The position numbers were made by a program, and so were the translations under genes. A stretch of 64,000 bases of DNA from a virus, in IMG/VR virus record IMGVR_UViG_3300008050_000001, positions 1-64,000 of that record, one strand, 5' to 3'. The notes below the pieces were generated by a model. That model was not told the origin of the DNA and ran no database searches. It worked only from the letters and a program-made list of their open reading frames with translations. Positions 14,932-23,400 of the stretch are shown here, in pieces (the stretch's first letter is position 1; each line of letters starts with the position of its first letter).

Positions 14932-15309
14932 ATGTTAAGTTCAGACTATTGGGAAGATGAACAGGGCGGTGTCTTGTTTCTCTTCTTGATATGTCTACTT
15001 ACCATTACTGCAAGTTCATTATCCCCTTACAAGCCGTCAGGCTTGATATTTACGGATGATTGCTATTGGGTAGAAGGGTATGTAGTAGATAAATACTACG
15101 AAACAGGCTATTTAACTACTGATTATTACATAGTGTTCAATGGAACAGCAAATAACGAAACTGATTTTGAAGGAAGCGTTTATACGACCTTCCCTACATA
15201 TTTCATAACGCCAGTAGGTTATCATATCGAGGGGGGCGAGTTTTGCGAAGTTCAGACAGTAAGGGAGTGGATTCAGAGCGGGAACCTAACCCTGACTTTA
15301 GTAGAGTAG
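14932..15309 (+). CDS. Single-pass membrane protein
   Basis: 125 aa. Its ATG directly follows the previous stop (TAGATG). A hydrophobic helix at about residues 14-32 (VLFLFLICLLTITASSL) is followed by a predicted extracellular, Tyr-rich beta domain with two Cys and several N-x-S/T sites. Topology suggests a signal-anchored surface protein. It sits among other small membrane proteins and may take part in lysis or egress. No family recognised. Confidence 0.55.
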   Translation: MLSSDYWEDEQGGVLFLFLICLLTITASSLSPYKPSGLIFTDDCYWVEGYVVDKYYETGYLTTDYYIVFNGTANNETDFEGSVYTTFPTYFITPVGYHIEGGEFCEVQTVREWIQSGNLTLTLVE

Positions 15310-15491
15310 AATGGAGATTACACCGTTTAGAAGAGAGGGTTATAGCAATGGCTACCACGATACAGAATATACAGTATGAAAAGTTGGTTAAATATGACCG
15401 GCAGATTGATAGGTCAGCGACCCTAATGAACAGAATAGTGTGGGCCTTAAGGCTCTGTGCATTATGTTTCTTAGTGGGTGTGTTTCTTTGA
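15243..15491 (+). CDS. XhlA-like coiled-coil/membrane protein
   Basis: About 82 aa from a TTG start; a GTG at 15267 after AAGGGA is an equally good start. A coiled coil (WRLHRLEERVIAMATTIQNI) leads to a C-terminal transmembrane helix (IVWALRLCALCFLVGVFL), the plan of XhlA-type phage lysis accessory proteins. It overlaps both neighbours. Lysis function is inferred from architecture. Confidence 0.5.
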   Translation: MRSSDSKGVDSEREPNPDFSRVEWRLHRLEERVIAMATTIQNIQYEKLVKYDRQIDRSATLMNRIVWALRLCALCFLVGVFL

Positions 15492-16027
15492 GTTATTACT
15501 GTTCTAATTCTGATGTGGGCCAAAGATTGGGCCTTGATTCTGCACAAAGAAGCAGGGCCGCTACAAGACTAACAAGTGCTATTAGAAGGGCTACAATAGA
15601 CATAGACCAAGCCTTTAGAGATTACGGAAGAGATGCACCAAGCAGAGAAATAGGCGAAACCACCTTGAATGGGGCAGTTGCCGCAGGTGCTACAACAGTA
15701 GTTTTGACTGATGGTGCTTCTTTTGCTTCTGCTGGTAATGGAAATATAGATGGAGATTCATTCGCATGGACTGGTAAATCTACACATACCTTAACTGGAG
15801 TATCAGGAATATCCGCAGACCATTTATCCGGCGTAGCCGTTCAAGAAGGAGAGTTTGCTCATGTTATTAGAGAGATTTGCGCTGATTTGGCCGCCTCCTA
15901 CTACTTGGAAGATGACTCTGTGTTTCAGCAAGGTGGTTTAAGGGATGGTGGTTTGAGAACCAACACCCTAAGGTCAAGAGGTAATGATTCTCTAACTCGT
16001 TTAGCCCACCTTGGAAGTGTTGACTAA
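15488..16027 (+). CDS. Head-completion/neck adaptor with inserted beta domain
   Basis: About 179 aa from a TTG start overlapping the previous stop (TTGA). The helical N-terminus (RLGLDSAQRSRAATRLTSAIRR) and C-terminal helices (FAHVIREICADLAASYYL) resemble DUF1320/gp6-like connectors. Between them is a Gly/Thr/Ala-rich beta insertion of about 65 residues. An upstream in-frame ATG at 15440 lies deep in the previous gene and is less likely. It starts the neck-tail cluster. Confidence 0.5.
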   Translation: MSYYCSNSDVGQRLGLDSAQRSRAATRLTSAIRRATIDIDQAFRDYGRDAPSREIGETTLNGAVAAGATTVVLTDGASFASAGNGNIDGDSFAWTGKSTHTLTGVSGISADHLSGVAVQEGEFAHVIREICADLAASYYLEDDSVFQQGGLRDGGLRTNTLRSRGNDSLTRLAHLGSVD

Positions 16028-16755
16028 TGCCGTATACCCGCCAATTAGCCCCTTATCGCCGCCGTAGTGGTGGAGCAAACATGGGTTCTGCGTTGCAGTT
16101 TAGAGTAGGGTATTACGATAGAGGACTTATCAAAGCCATAGAAGACTTAGATACTGAAATAAATGATTCAAAACAATGGTTAGCGTATGAGATTTGGGGT
16201 TATTTGAAATCAGAGGTAATACCTGCGGCCCAAGTGCAACTCAAAAAGAAAGACCCCCAAACATGGAATAAAACGCTACCACCAACAAGACAATTCAAAG
16301 CAAGTAAGAGCATCTACAGAAGAGTTGCTGACTCTTTAGATGCAGAGGTTATGCCTGATGGAATAGTAAGGGCGGGTTCCTTCCCTATTCCTTACGGTGT
16401 TAAGGGCCAAAGGCAACCCGAAAATACAAAGAAAACCATTGCTCAAATAGTAAAGCGTGGTATGAGTCCATTCACCTATAGGAAAAAGGGTAGATTAACC
16501 AGCCTACCACCTACTGTAAGGTCATCTGTTAGATACGGAAACCTAAAGAAGGCGGCCGGTGTAAACCCATATAGCGTAATGAGTTCATTACCAATGTCGT
16601 TAAAGGGCAAACACCCCGGATTTACAGGTAGAAAAAGATATGATTATACTGCCTTTATGGAAAATATGATTAGGCAAGATTTCAGAGAAAAGTGGATACC
16701 AAGACGACTTGAGTTCTTGGGAAGCGCATTAGGATTTAGAAGTGGAAGTGTGTAG
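16027..16755 (+). CDS. Neck/tail-completion protein (HK97 gp10-like position)
   Basis: 242 aa, basic and rich in Arg, Lys and Tyr (TRQLAPYRRRSGGANM, FTYRKKGRLTSLPP). It overlaps the previous stop by one base. In long-tailed phages the gene between adaptor and tail terminator is the head-closure or HK97-gp10-like tail protein, and size and charge agree. No diagnostic motif is visible, so the name rests on synteny. An internal ATG at 16081 is a possible start. Confidence 0.5.
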   Translation: MPYTRQLAPYRRRSGGANMGSALQFRVGYYDRGLIKAIEDLDTEINDSKQWLAYEIWGYLKSEVIPAAQVQLKKKDPQTWNKTLPPTRQFKASKSIYRRVADSLDAEVMPDGIVRAGSFPIPYGVKGQRQPENTKKTIAQIVKRGMSPFTYRKKGRLTSLPPTVRSSVRYGNLKKAAGVNPYSVMSSLPMSLKGKHPGFTGRKRYDYTAFMENMIRQDFREKWIPRRLEFLGSALGFRSGSV

Positions 16756-16756
16756 A

Positions 16757-17842
16757 ATGGCTATATCAGATAGAACTCATTATTGGACCAGTAGAACTAA
16801 TTTATCAGACCCAAGTAGTGCTAACGGGGCAAACAATATAGATTGGACTCGAACTGCTGGAGATGCTGGAGATGGTTCAGCAAATGATAATAATTGGAGA
16901 ATAGTGAGTGGTTCGGGAGGCCAAACATGGAAGGTAAGTGCCGAAAGTAGCAACACTCTCGTTGCTAGTTTTGTCTATGTTGCTAAACCGGATGCTGATG
17001 AAGTCGTTATGGCTATTGATAATGGAACCCATAGAGCAGAAGTGCAAATAGCAAGTAGCAACGAGCAAATTAAATTAGTTGGTGCTACTACTGCTACCAA
17101 ATCAGATTTGGATTTAGATGCAAGCGAAGATTGGTCTGTTCCTGTTTTGCTTAGGCTTACCTTAGACTCTAGCGGTAATGCTAAACTGTATTTTGACGAC
17201 ATTATAGAGGATGATGATGCAAATACGCACTATTTGAGCGTCACAGGCTCTTCATCTAGTAGTAATGGTGTTTATTGGGGCAACACTACAGGAACTTTAG
17301 ATTGGGAACTTGTTTATTGCACTACACATGGCGCATATTCGCCCGATGAAATGGATATTAGCGATTTTGTGACTACATCTTTCATTAGAACTGGGTTATC
17401 TGTAGTAGAAGTTCTCAAGAACTCTAAGAGATTCTTCATTAAGAACCATGTGACCCCTTCCTCTATCATTTATGGCTATGATTTATCTAGTGGTATGGTA
17501 AGTAGGCTTACGCCGCCCACTATTCATGTAGTTATTACTACTTCTGCATCCCCCCAATTCAATACTTTGGCTGGAGCAAACACAGAACAAGATTATACTA
17601 TTGATTTGTATGTGACTACAAGAGGAACAGATTACAAAAACGCATATAGATTAGGTCTTTCTATCTTAGGAGAATGTTTTGATGAATTGTATACTAAGAC
17701 TGGTTTAGAGGGCAGTATTGATTCCTTAATTGGGTATAATCTCACATTTGATTCAAAAATGGATGAAGATGAGGTGGTTTGTATCCACCAACTTAATTTA
17801 TCATACATGAAAAGAGTAAACATGACTCGTAGAGAGATATGA
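16757..17842 (+). CDS. Tail terminator-like protein with N-terminal LamG-like domain
   Basis: 361 aa from the ATG at 16757. Residues about 30-205 look like a concanavalin/LamG-type beta sandwich (LVASFVYVAKPDADEVVMAI, LRLTLDSSGNAKLYFDD). Residues about 210-360 resemble a tail terminator (PPTIHVVITT, DYTIDLYVTTRG, RLGLSILGECFDELY) in the usual place before the tail tube gene. Fusion of a glycan-binding-type sandwich to a tail-completion protein is uncommon. Confidence 0.5.
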   Translation: MAISDRTHYWTSRTNLSDPSSANGANNIDWTRTAGDAGDGSANDNNWRIVSGSGGQTWKVSAESSNTLVASFVYVAKPDADEVVMAIDNGTHRAEVQIASSNEQIKLVGATTATKSDLDLDASEDWSVPVLLRLTLDSSGNAKLYFDDIIEDDDANTHYLSVTGSSSSSNGVYWGNTTGTLDWELVYCTTHGAYSPDEMDISDFVTTSFIRTGLSVVEVLKNSKRFFIKNHVTPSSIIYGYDLSSGMVSRLTPPTIHVVITTSASPQFNTLAGANTEQDYTIDLYVTTRGTDYKNAYRLGLSILGECFDELYTKTGLEGSIDSLIGYNLTFDSKMDEDEVVCIHQLNLSYMKRVNMTRREI

Positions 17843-17892
17843 TAACAGTTAAATATCACAGGCTAAGTGTATTGGTTTAGAGGCGACGATAC

Positions 17893-18939
17893 ATGACGAC
17901 ATTCGCAAATAGATATGTAGCAGTTGGGAAGGAAGCGACCTATGGAACCCCCGTCAGCGCAACCGCATACGGTGAAGTTGATGATGAAGGATTCCAAGAG
18001 TCTTTTGATGTTCTACAACGCTCAGATATGAACAGATATGGAACGCAAAAGGCAATTGATTCAAAACATTATGGTGATGGGTCCTTTTCAATGCCGCTAC
18101 AACCTGATAGATTCACGATGATGTGTCTACACGGTCTTTTCGGCACACACACCCCCGGCGGAACTCCCGGAACTAATGATACTCTTACAGAAATAAGCAC
18201 AGGTATGCTTAACTCTTTCACCTTTAGGGTTGGTAGAGATGAAAAGGAGTTCATGTATGGTGGTCAGGCTATTGAGAGTTGTTCGATTAGCGCATCCGTT
18301 GGCGAATACGCTATGATTTCCTTTAACACAACTGGTATGCGAAGCAACTTTAGTCTAGCAACCGGAGCGGCAGTAGCCCCCGGCACTTTAGCAAGTCCTA
18401 CTTATGATTATACCGGAGATGCGGCACACTTCGTAGGTGCTTTTGTTAATTTCGAGGGAGCCGCATCTACTTCCGCTTATTCCAAGTTGGTTCAAAGTAT
18501 TTCTGTTGATATTAAGACAAACAGAGATATTGATAATTCATATAATTTGGGAGATTCTACCTGCACACGCAATCCACCCTTGGGTCTGAGAGAGATTTCA
18601 GGAACAATTACTTTCCATAAGAATGTTCTAAGCGGAGATATAGCGGCTAACGAACCTGATTTCGTTAATCTACTAACTGGAGATTTGGTAAATGGAAGCG
18701 CGGCCGCGCCAGCCATTTCAATGCTCTTCTATGTAGATGCAAGCAACCACATTCGTTTAGATGTTCATAAGGTTCATTATGAGGCCCCACAGACAAGTGT
18801 AAGCGGTAGAGATAGTCAAACAATGTCGGTCAACTTCATGGGATTGTATGACGAAACGGAAACAGAGATGGCTAAGATTACCTTCTCATCTGCATCTACG
18901 GCCTTCACAGGTGGAGCAAAAGTAGATTTGGATGCGTGA
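17893..18939 (+). CDS. Major tail tube protein
   Basis: 348 aa, beta-rich. It begins with a phage tail-tube-like opening (FANRYVAVGKEATYGTP), which is common in long-tailed virus tube proteins, and ends with a strand-rich segment. It lies between the tail terminator and the tail chaperone pair, the standard tube position. A 50-base gap upstream contains TTAAATAT (about 17847), a candidate TATA element for strong expression. The length allows an extra surface domain. Confidence 0.75.
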   Translation: MTTFANRYVAVGKEATYGTPVSATAYGEVDDEGFQESFDVLQRSDMNRYGTQKAIDSKHYGDGSFSMPLQPDRFTMMCLHGLFGTHTPGGTPGTNDTLTEISTGMLNSFTFRVGRDEKEFMYGGQAIESCSISASVGEYAMISFNTTGMRSNFSLATGAAVAPGTLASPTYDYTGDAAHFVGAFVNFEGAASTSAYSKLVQSISVDIKTNRDIDNSYNLGDSTCTRNPPLGLREISGTITFHKNVLSGDIAANEPDFVNLLTGDLVNGSAAAPAISMLFYVDASNHIRLDVHKVHYEAPQTSVSGRDSQTMSVNFMGLYDETETEMAKITFSSASTAFTGGAKVDLDA

Positions 18940-18949
18940 AGGTGATTAG

Positions 18950-19135
18950 ATGGGAGCCATAACTGCCGCAAGCAACTTAACAGTCAATACCATTATTGGC
19001 TCGCATACTGGCTTAGGGGCAAGTGTGCAAACCTTCCTTAGGACACTTTCAAATGGTGATATTATTCACGATATTACCATCGTCAAAAAGGCCGCAGGTA
19101 ATAATTACATTGCGTATATTACCTACGAAACATGA
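18950..19135 (+). CDS. Small tail-region protein
   Basis: 61 aa with GAAGGTGATTAG before the ATG. It is hydrophobic/Thr-rich and predicted beta (SHTGLGASVQTFLRTLSNGD, NNYIAYITYET). No transmembrane helix or Cys. Placed between the tail tube and chaperone genes. No family recognised. Confidence 0.55.
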   Translation: MGAITAASNLTVNTIIGSHTGLGASVQTFLRTLSNGDIIHDITIVKKAAGNNYIAYITYET

Positions 19136-19178
19136 GATTAGTTAGAGAATAGATTAGAATAGTAAAGAGTGAGAAGAT

Positions 19179-19532
19179 ATGCCTGTATTGAAAAAAGAAA
19201 TAGAACTAGATGATGGAAGCAAGGTCTTGGTGCGCCAAGTATCAGGGCTTGAACGATTAGCGTTAGATGCGAAGCAAGCAAGAGTGTTTCGCTCAATGCG
19301 TGAGTTTGGGGCTAACCCCCTAGACTGGTCAGAAGACCAACAAATGCAATTCGCAGAGGCTTTAGATGAAGCAGACTGCGGCCCCGCCGCTCAAATAGCG
19401 AATTGGGTTCCACTATGTATTCTCTCGGAAAATGTCGATGTTAATGATTTAACTTCCTCAGAACTACAAGAAATCCTTAGATTTGTTAGGGGCGACGATG
19501 AAGGGGGCGGTATCCCTTTGTCGAGTTCCTGA
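19179..19532 (+). CDS. Tail assembly chaperone, G-like
   Basis: 117 aa. It lies between tail tube and tape measure genes, where long-tailed viruses code the G and GT chaperones. The protein is helical and acidic (LERLALDAKQARVFRSMREFG, SSELQEILRFVRGDDEGGG). Near the 3' end is the heptamer CCCTTTG in the 0-frame phase for -1 slippage; the -1 frame is open into the next gene. It presumably coats tape measure protein during tail assembly. Confidence 0.65.
   Translation: MPVLKKEIELDDGSKVLVRQVSGLERLALDAKQARVFRSMREFGANPLDWSEDQQMQFAEALDEADCGPAAQIANWVPLCILSENVDVNDLTSSELQEILRFVRGDDEGGGIPLSSS
19514..19520 (+). promoter_or_regulatory. Probable -1 programmed frameshift site (CCCTTTG)
   Basis: The heptamer fits X_XXY_YYZ (C CCT TTG) in the G reading frame (ATC CCT TTG). 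After a -1 shift the codons GTC GAG TTC CTG lead without a stop into the ATG-initiated T frame at 19532, giving a fusion of about 213 aa. Position 12 bases before the G stop and location between tube and tape measure match known G/GT systems. Efficiency cannot be judged from sequence. Confidence 0.6.
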
Positions 19533-19819
19533 TGGTAGCCCCTGCGTTATGTTCTTCATTCAAAGGCGTTTTGCCGAGCGAATTAAGGATGAAATACTCA
19601 CAAGAGGGGGGCAGACACATGATGGAAATAGATTTGGCGGTAGCATCTGAAATCTCCGAAAGAATCGCAGAACAAACCGACCAAGATTCCCCTGCCGCCG
19701 CTTCAAGGAAGGCTACAAAGGCCGTTCATAGGCGAAATCAACGCAGAGCGGCCACGATAGATGGTAAGGGCTTAGGGGAAGCGTTAAATGAGGCGTTTGG
19801 TAATATGGAGAATGATTAA
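19532..19819 (+). CDS. Tail assembly chaperone, T part
   Basis: 95 aa if started at its own ATG, which overlaps the G stop (TGATG); more likely also made as the C-terminal part of a G-T frameshift product. The sequence is helical with a basic Ala-rich C-terminal half (AASRKATKAVHRRNQRRAATID) suited to binding an acidic tape measure segment. It ends two bases before the tape measure gene. Confidence 0.6.
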   Translation: MVAPALCSSFKGVLPSELRMKYSQEGGRHMMEIDLAVASEISERIAEQTDQDSPAAASRKATKAVHRRNQRRAATIDGKGLGEALNEAFGNMEND

Positions 19820-19821
19820 GT

Positions 19822-22800
19822 ATGGCTTCACGAACAGGCTCGGCAAGAGTATTCTTCGAGGTAGTGGGTTCTTTTCAGGCTCAAAGGCTACTCAAAGATG
19901 TTGAATCCACTTCAACGGTCATGCAAGCAATCTTACTCGATGCCGCAGGGGGTGTTGTAGAAGCAGTCCAGTTCGCAGTAGAAGGAGTTAGCGACTTAAT
20001 CCAAGAACAAATTGATTCTTTCTATGCTTTTGAAGAGCAAATGATTCAAGTTAGAAAGTTCTATCAAGGTGGAGCAGAAGATGTGCAGTTCTTTGCCGAT
20101 GAATCAAAAAGACTTGGAGAAACCTTTGCTTTTAGCGGTGCAGAAGCACTCAGAGCCGCCGCTAATATGGCTCAAATGAAGTCTGTTTTGGGTAGTAAAG
20201 AAGCAGTTATTACAGGAACAGAAATGGGTCTTCTCTTTGCTGAAATAGGAAACATGGAAACCCAAGAAGGAATGAAGAAACTAACAAGCCTAATGCAACA
20301 AACACAATTCCACATGGGCGGGATGACTAAGGCACAGTATGACCTATTAGATGCCGAAGAACAAGCAAACATTATTCGTGGGAACACAATAAGGGTTCTT
20401 GACCAACTAAACACTATTGAGAACTCAAGCGTTGCTACAATGCAAGACATGACTTTCGTTCTCAACCAATTCGCATCTCAGGCTAATCTTGCTGGAGAAA
20501 CAATGGGAAGTATGGCCGCATTAGCCGCTATGCTACTTGAGGCTGGAGAAGAAACAAGCAGAGCGGGAACTGGTCTGCGTATGATATTCTCCCGATTAGC
20601 AGTAGACGGTGGAGATGCCTCAATAGCGTTAGCCGAGGTTATACCGCATTTAGAAGCACAAGAAATAGCAATGATGAGCCTAACTGATATTATCACAGAA
20701 CTTACTCCTTACTACAAAGACTTATCAGACCTTGAAAAGATTAGATTAACACAAGCAGTAGCCGGAAACAGACACTATGTTAAATTACAAAAGTTGTTGG
20801 AAAACCAAGAACGGTTGCTAACTCTAAATGAAATGGCCTATTCGGGAGCCTATACTGCGGCAGACGAGTTCGCTAACAGGCAAGCATCAGATGTTTTCAA
20901 AATTGATAAGGCAAATGCCGCTATTGAGAACCTAAGAGTAGAAGTGGGAGAGAATCTTGTTGATGCTTACATTAGGGCAATGGGGCCGCAATACTATTTC
21001 CTACAGGGTCTTGAGAAGATAACCGATGAACAAACTAAGTTCATGGGTATTGGCGTTGGGAAAAGAATGAACACCTTTATTGGTAATTTGATGTTTCTTG
21101 CTGAAACAATGCAACAAATGGAAGTTCCAATTAACTTCCTTATGGGAATAGGAAATATCTTTGTATCTATGAAAACACTCCAAGTTATCCTCAAACAAAC
21201 TAACCAAATGGAAAATATGCACACAGAAGCCTTCCAAAGAAGGTTGTTTATGAGAGAACAAGATGCCGCTCTAAGAAAGAAGTTCGCTCACGAAGAGATT
21301 TTAGCAATCAAAGATATTCAAGCCGCAGAGTTCGGTAGGATGAACCAAACCATCCAACGAATTAACATACAGAAAGCAAATGCGGCCAGTTCTAAAGCAA
21401 GCCATGAAAGGGCTATCCTTAGGATTCACGAAGAAGTCGTAGCAATGGGCCAAATAGACAATTACAAGAAACAACTTAGAAGCAATGAGTTGATGAAGGA
21501 TAAAGAGTATAGATTAGAGAAAATAGCCGAACATAATGAAATGTTGATTATGAAAGATGGGGAAGCACAAGCACTAATGCGGATTCGCACAATCCAAGAA
21601 CAAGTAATGAAGGGGCAACTTGACTACTATACTCTTGGGGCTGGTTTTAGAGCAAATCAACAAAAGGAGCAAAGGCAGTTCCTAGGCCACATTCAAAGAG
21701 AAGCAGATTACTTAGCAAACCATGTTGTTTTGTTTACTGAGTTAAGTGACGAAGAATTAAACCACTTAGCAATAAGACAACAAGGAAACAACGAGAGGAT
21801 GCTAACTGAGCAACTGTTGTTAGGAGAGGCAAGAAGGAGAATAGAACTTGATGATTTATCCGAAGAAGAAATGATGAATACTCAGACCGAAATAACCATG
21901 AGAAAAGCAAACATTCAAGCCTTAGGAGAAGAAAGAGTAGGTATTGAAGGTCTAATAAATGCTAATGACCAATTAGGACAGAGAAACCGAGCAACTGCAC
22001 TAACCCTAAATACTTTGGAACACCACATGGAATCATTAGGTGATGAAGCAAACCTTCTAACTGCGGGATTCCTATATTTTGCTGAAACTCAAGAGTATGT
22101 TCAAAACCAAATGTTCGGAACCGCCGAAGCCGCGAAAACTTCGGTAAATAGTATGATGACTTCTATGAACGGTTTACTTGGTATGACTGCTATGTTCACA
22201 CATAATCAAGATTTAATGAACGCTTCTCTAATAGGTGGAACAATTGTTAATGCGGGTGCGAGCGCATCTATGTGGGCTGTGGGTAAATCCGCCGAAGGTA
22301 TGGCCGCAAGAGCAATTTTAGCAAGAGGGGCTATGATTGCTTTAGGCGGTGGAATAGCCGCAATAGTGGCGTTGGGTATTGGTTCGTTGCTTTGGAAAAA
22401 GTTTAAGCCTGATAATGACTTTGTGAATGATTTAGAGGCGGTAAATGATGTGACGAAAAACCTAAATCAATTCCATACTACACTTACAGACCTATCAAAG
22501 AAAGGTGATGTTCGGATAGACGAGGCTCTTTTGGGTGGAATTACTTTCAATGACTTAAGAAAAGATGCAGAACTAACTGCTTCGTCGCTTGCTGGATTAC
22601 AAGGCCAGTATGATTATTACAAGGAGTTATCAGAAGATGTTAATAAATACACCGAAGCAGAACTAATTGCTTTGGAAACAAAGGCTGGATATTACTACAG
22701 ATTAACACAAGAGGTTAGCGCACTAAACGATGCTCATGTTTCTTTAGCAACGACAGAAACGAGATTAGCAAGTCAAGCGTTTTTGTATACAGGTAAAAAG

Positions 22801-23400
22801 CATAGTGGAGCAAGGACCGCAGAGCAATTATATGACGAAAGGTTTTGGAGTGATGAGTTCAAACAATTTGAATCCGTTGACCAAGAAACCAAAATCCAAG
22901 CCATATTGGATGGTATGTATGATGAATACCCTGAATACCTAGAACGGTGGTTCAACGCAGACTATTGGAGTATTCCGGGTTATGACTTTTTCTTTGCTAC
23001 AGAAGAAGAAATGTTAGCAAAATTAGTAGAATTAAATGGTCACTCCTTCGACCAAGTAAAGGCAGATGCCGAAGCCGCCGGACAAGCGGTGCATGACTAT
23101 TATTCTGATTTATTGATTTCTGTTGGGGATAGTGTAGGTATGTTTGGTGACGCAACAGGAACTGCTTTAGAGGCCCTTAATGAGTTTGATAACAAAAGAG
23201 AAGAGTTATTTTTCGGCAACCAAGCACAATTCCAAGGGGCCATTTACAGACAAATTACTCAAGGTGGCGTAGAGAGTTTGCTACATCGTGTCGAGATTAT
23301 GCAAACCAATGTGTTTAACGGAGTGACCTTAGATGAAGCAATAGAGAGAGTGTCCGAGGGGGTAATAACAAGCCTACGAGGACAAGGTGTGCCTGTGTGA
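19822..23400 (+). CDS. Tape measure protein
   Basis: 1192 aa, mostly helical. The N-terminal 300 residues have the conserved tape measure pattern (EEQMIQVRKFYQG, FSGAEALRAAANMAQ, GETMGSMAALAAMLLEAGEETSRAGTGL). Long coiled coils occupy about residues 470-740. A hydrophobic stretch near residues 825-855 (MIALGGGIAAIVALGIGSLLW) may insert in the membrane during DNA entry. Located right after the chaperone pair and before the hub gene. Its length would predict a tail of roughly 180 nm if about 1.5 A per residue applies. Confidence 0.85.
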   Translation: MASRTGSARVFFEVVGSFQAQRLLKDVESTSTVMQAILLDAAGGVVEAVQFAVEGVSDLIQEQIDSFYAFEEQMIQVRKFYQGGAEDVQFFADESKRLGETFAFSGAEALRAAANMAQMKSVLGSKEAVITGTEMGLLFAEIGNMETQEGMKKLTSLMQQTQFHMGGMTKAQYDLLDAEEQANIIRGNTIRVLDQLNTIENSSVATMQDMTFVLNQFASQANLAGETMGSMAALAAMLLEAGEETSRAGTGLRMIFSRLAVDGGDASIALAEVIPHLEAQEIAMMSLTDIITELTPYYKDLSDLEKIRLTQAVAGNRHYVKLQKLLENQERLLTLNEMAYSGAYTAADEFANRQASDVFKIDKANAAIENLRVEVGENLVDAYIRAMGPQYYFLQGLEKITDEQTKFMGIGVGKRMNTFIGNLMFLAETMQQMEVPINFLMGIGNIFVSMKTLQVILKQTNQMENMHTEAFQRRLFMREQDAALRKKFAHEEILAIKDIQAAEFGRMNQTIQRINIQKANAASSKASHERAILRIHEEVVAMGQIDNYKKQLRSNELMKDKEYRLEKIAEHNEMLIMKDGEAQALMRIRTIQEQVMKGQLDYYTLGAGFRANQQKEQRQFLGHIQREADYLANHVVLFTELSDEELNHLAIRQQGNNERMLTEQLLLGEARRRIELDDLSEEEMMNTQTEITMRKANIQALGEERVGIEGLINANDQLGQRNRATALTLNTLEHHMESLGDEANLLTAGFLYFAETQEYVQNQMFGTAEAAKTSVNSMMTSMNGLLGMTAMFTHNQDLMNASLIGGTIVNAGASASMWAVGKSAEGMAARAILARGAMIALGGGIAAIVALGIGSLLWKKFKPDNDFVNDLEAVNDVTKNLNQFHTTLTDLSKKGDVRIDEALLGGITFNDLRKDAELTASSLAGLQGQYDYYKELSEDVNKYTEAELIALETKAGYYYRLTQEVSALNDAHVSLATTETRLASQAFLYTGKKHSGARTAEQLYDERFWSDEFKQFESVDQETKIQAILDGMYDEYPEYLERWFNADYWSIPGYDFFFATEEEMLAKLVELNGHSFDQVKADAEAAGQAVHDYYSDLLISVGDSVGMFGDATGTALEALNEFDNKREELFFGNQAQFQGAIYRQITQGGVESLLHRVEIMQTNVFNGVTLDEAIERVSEGVITSLRGQGVPV

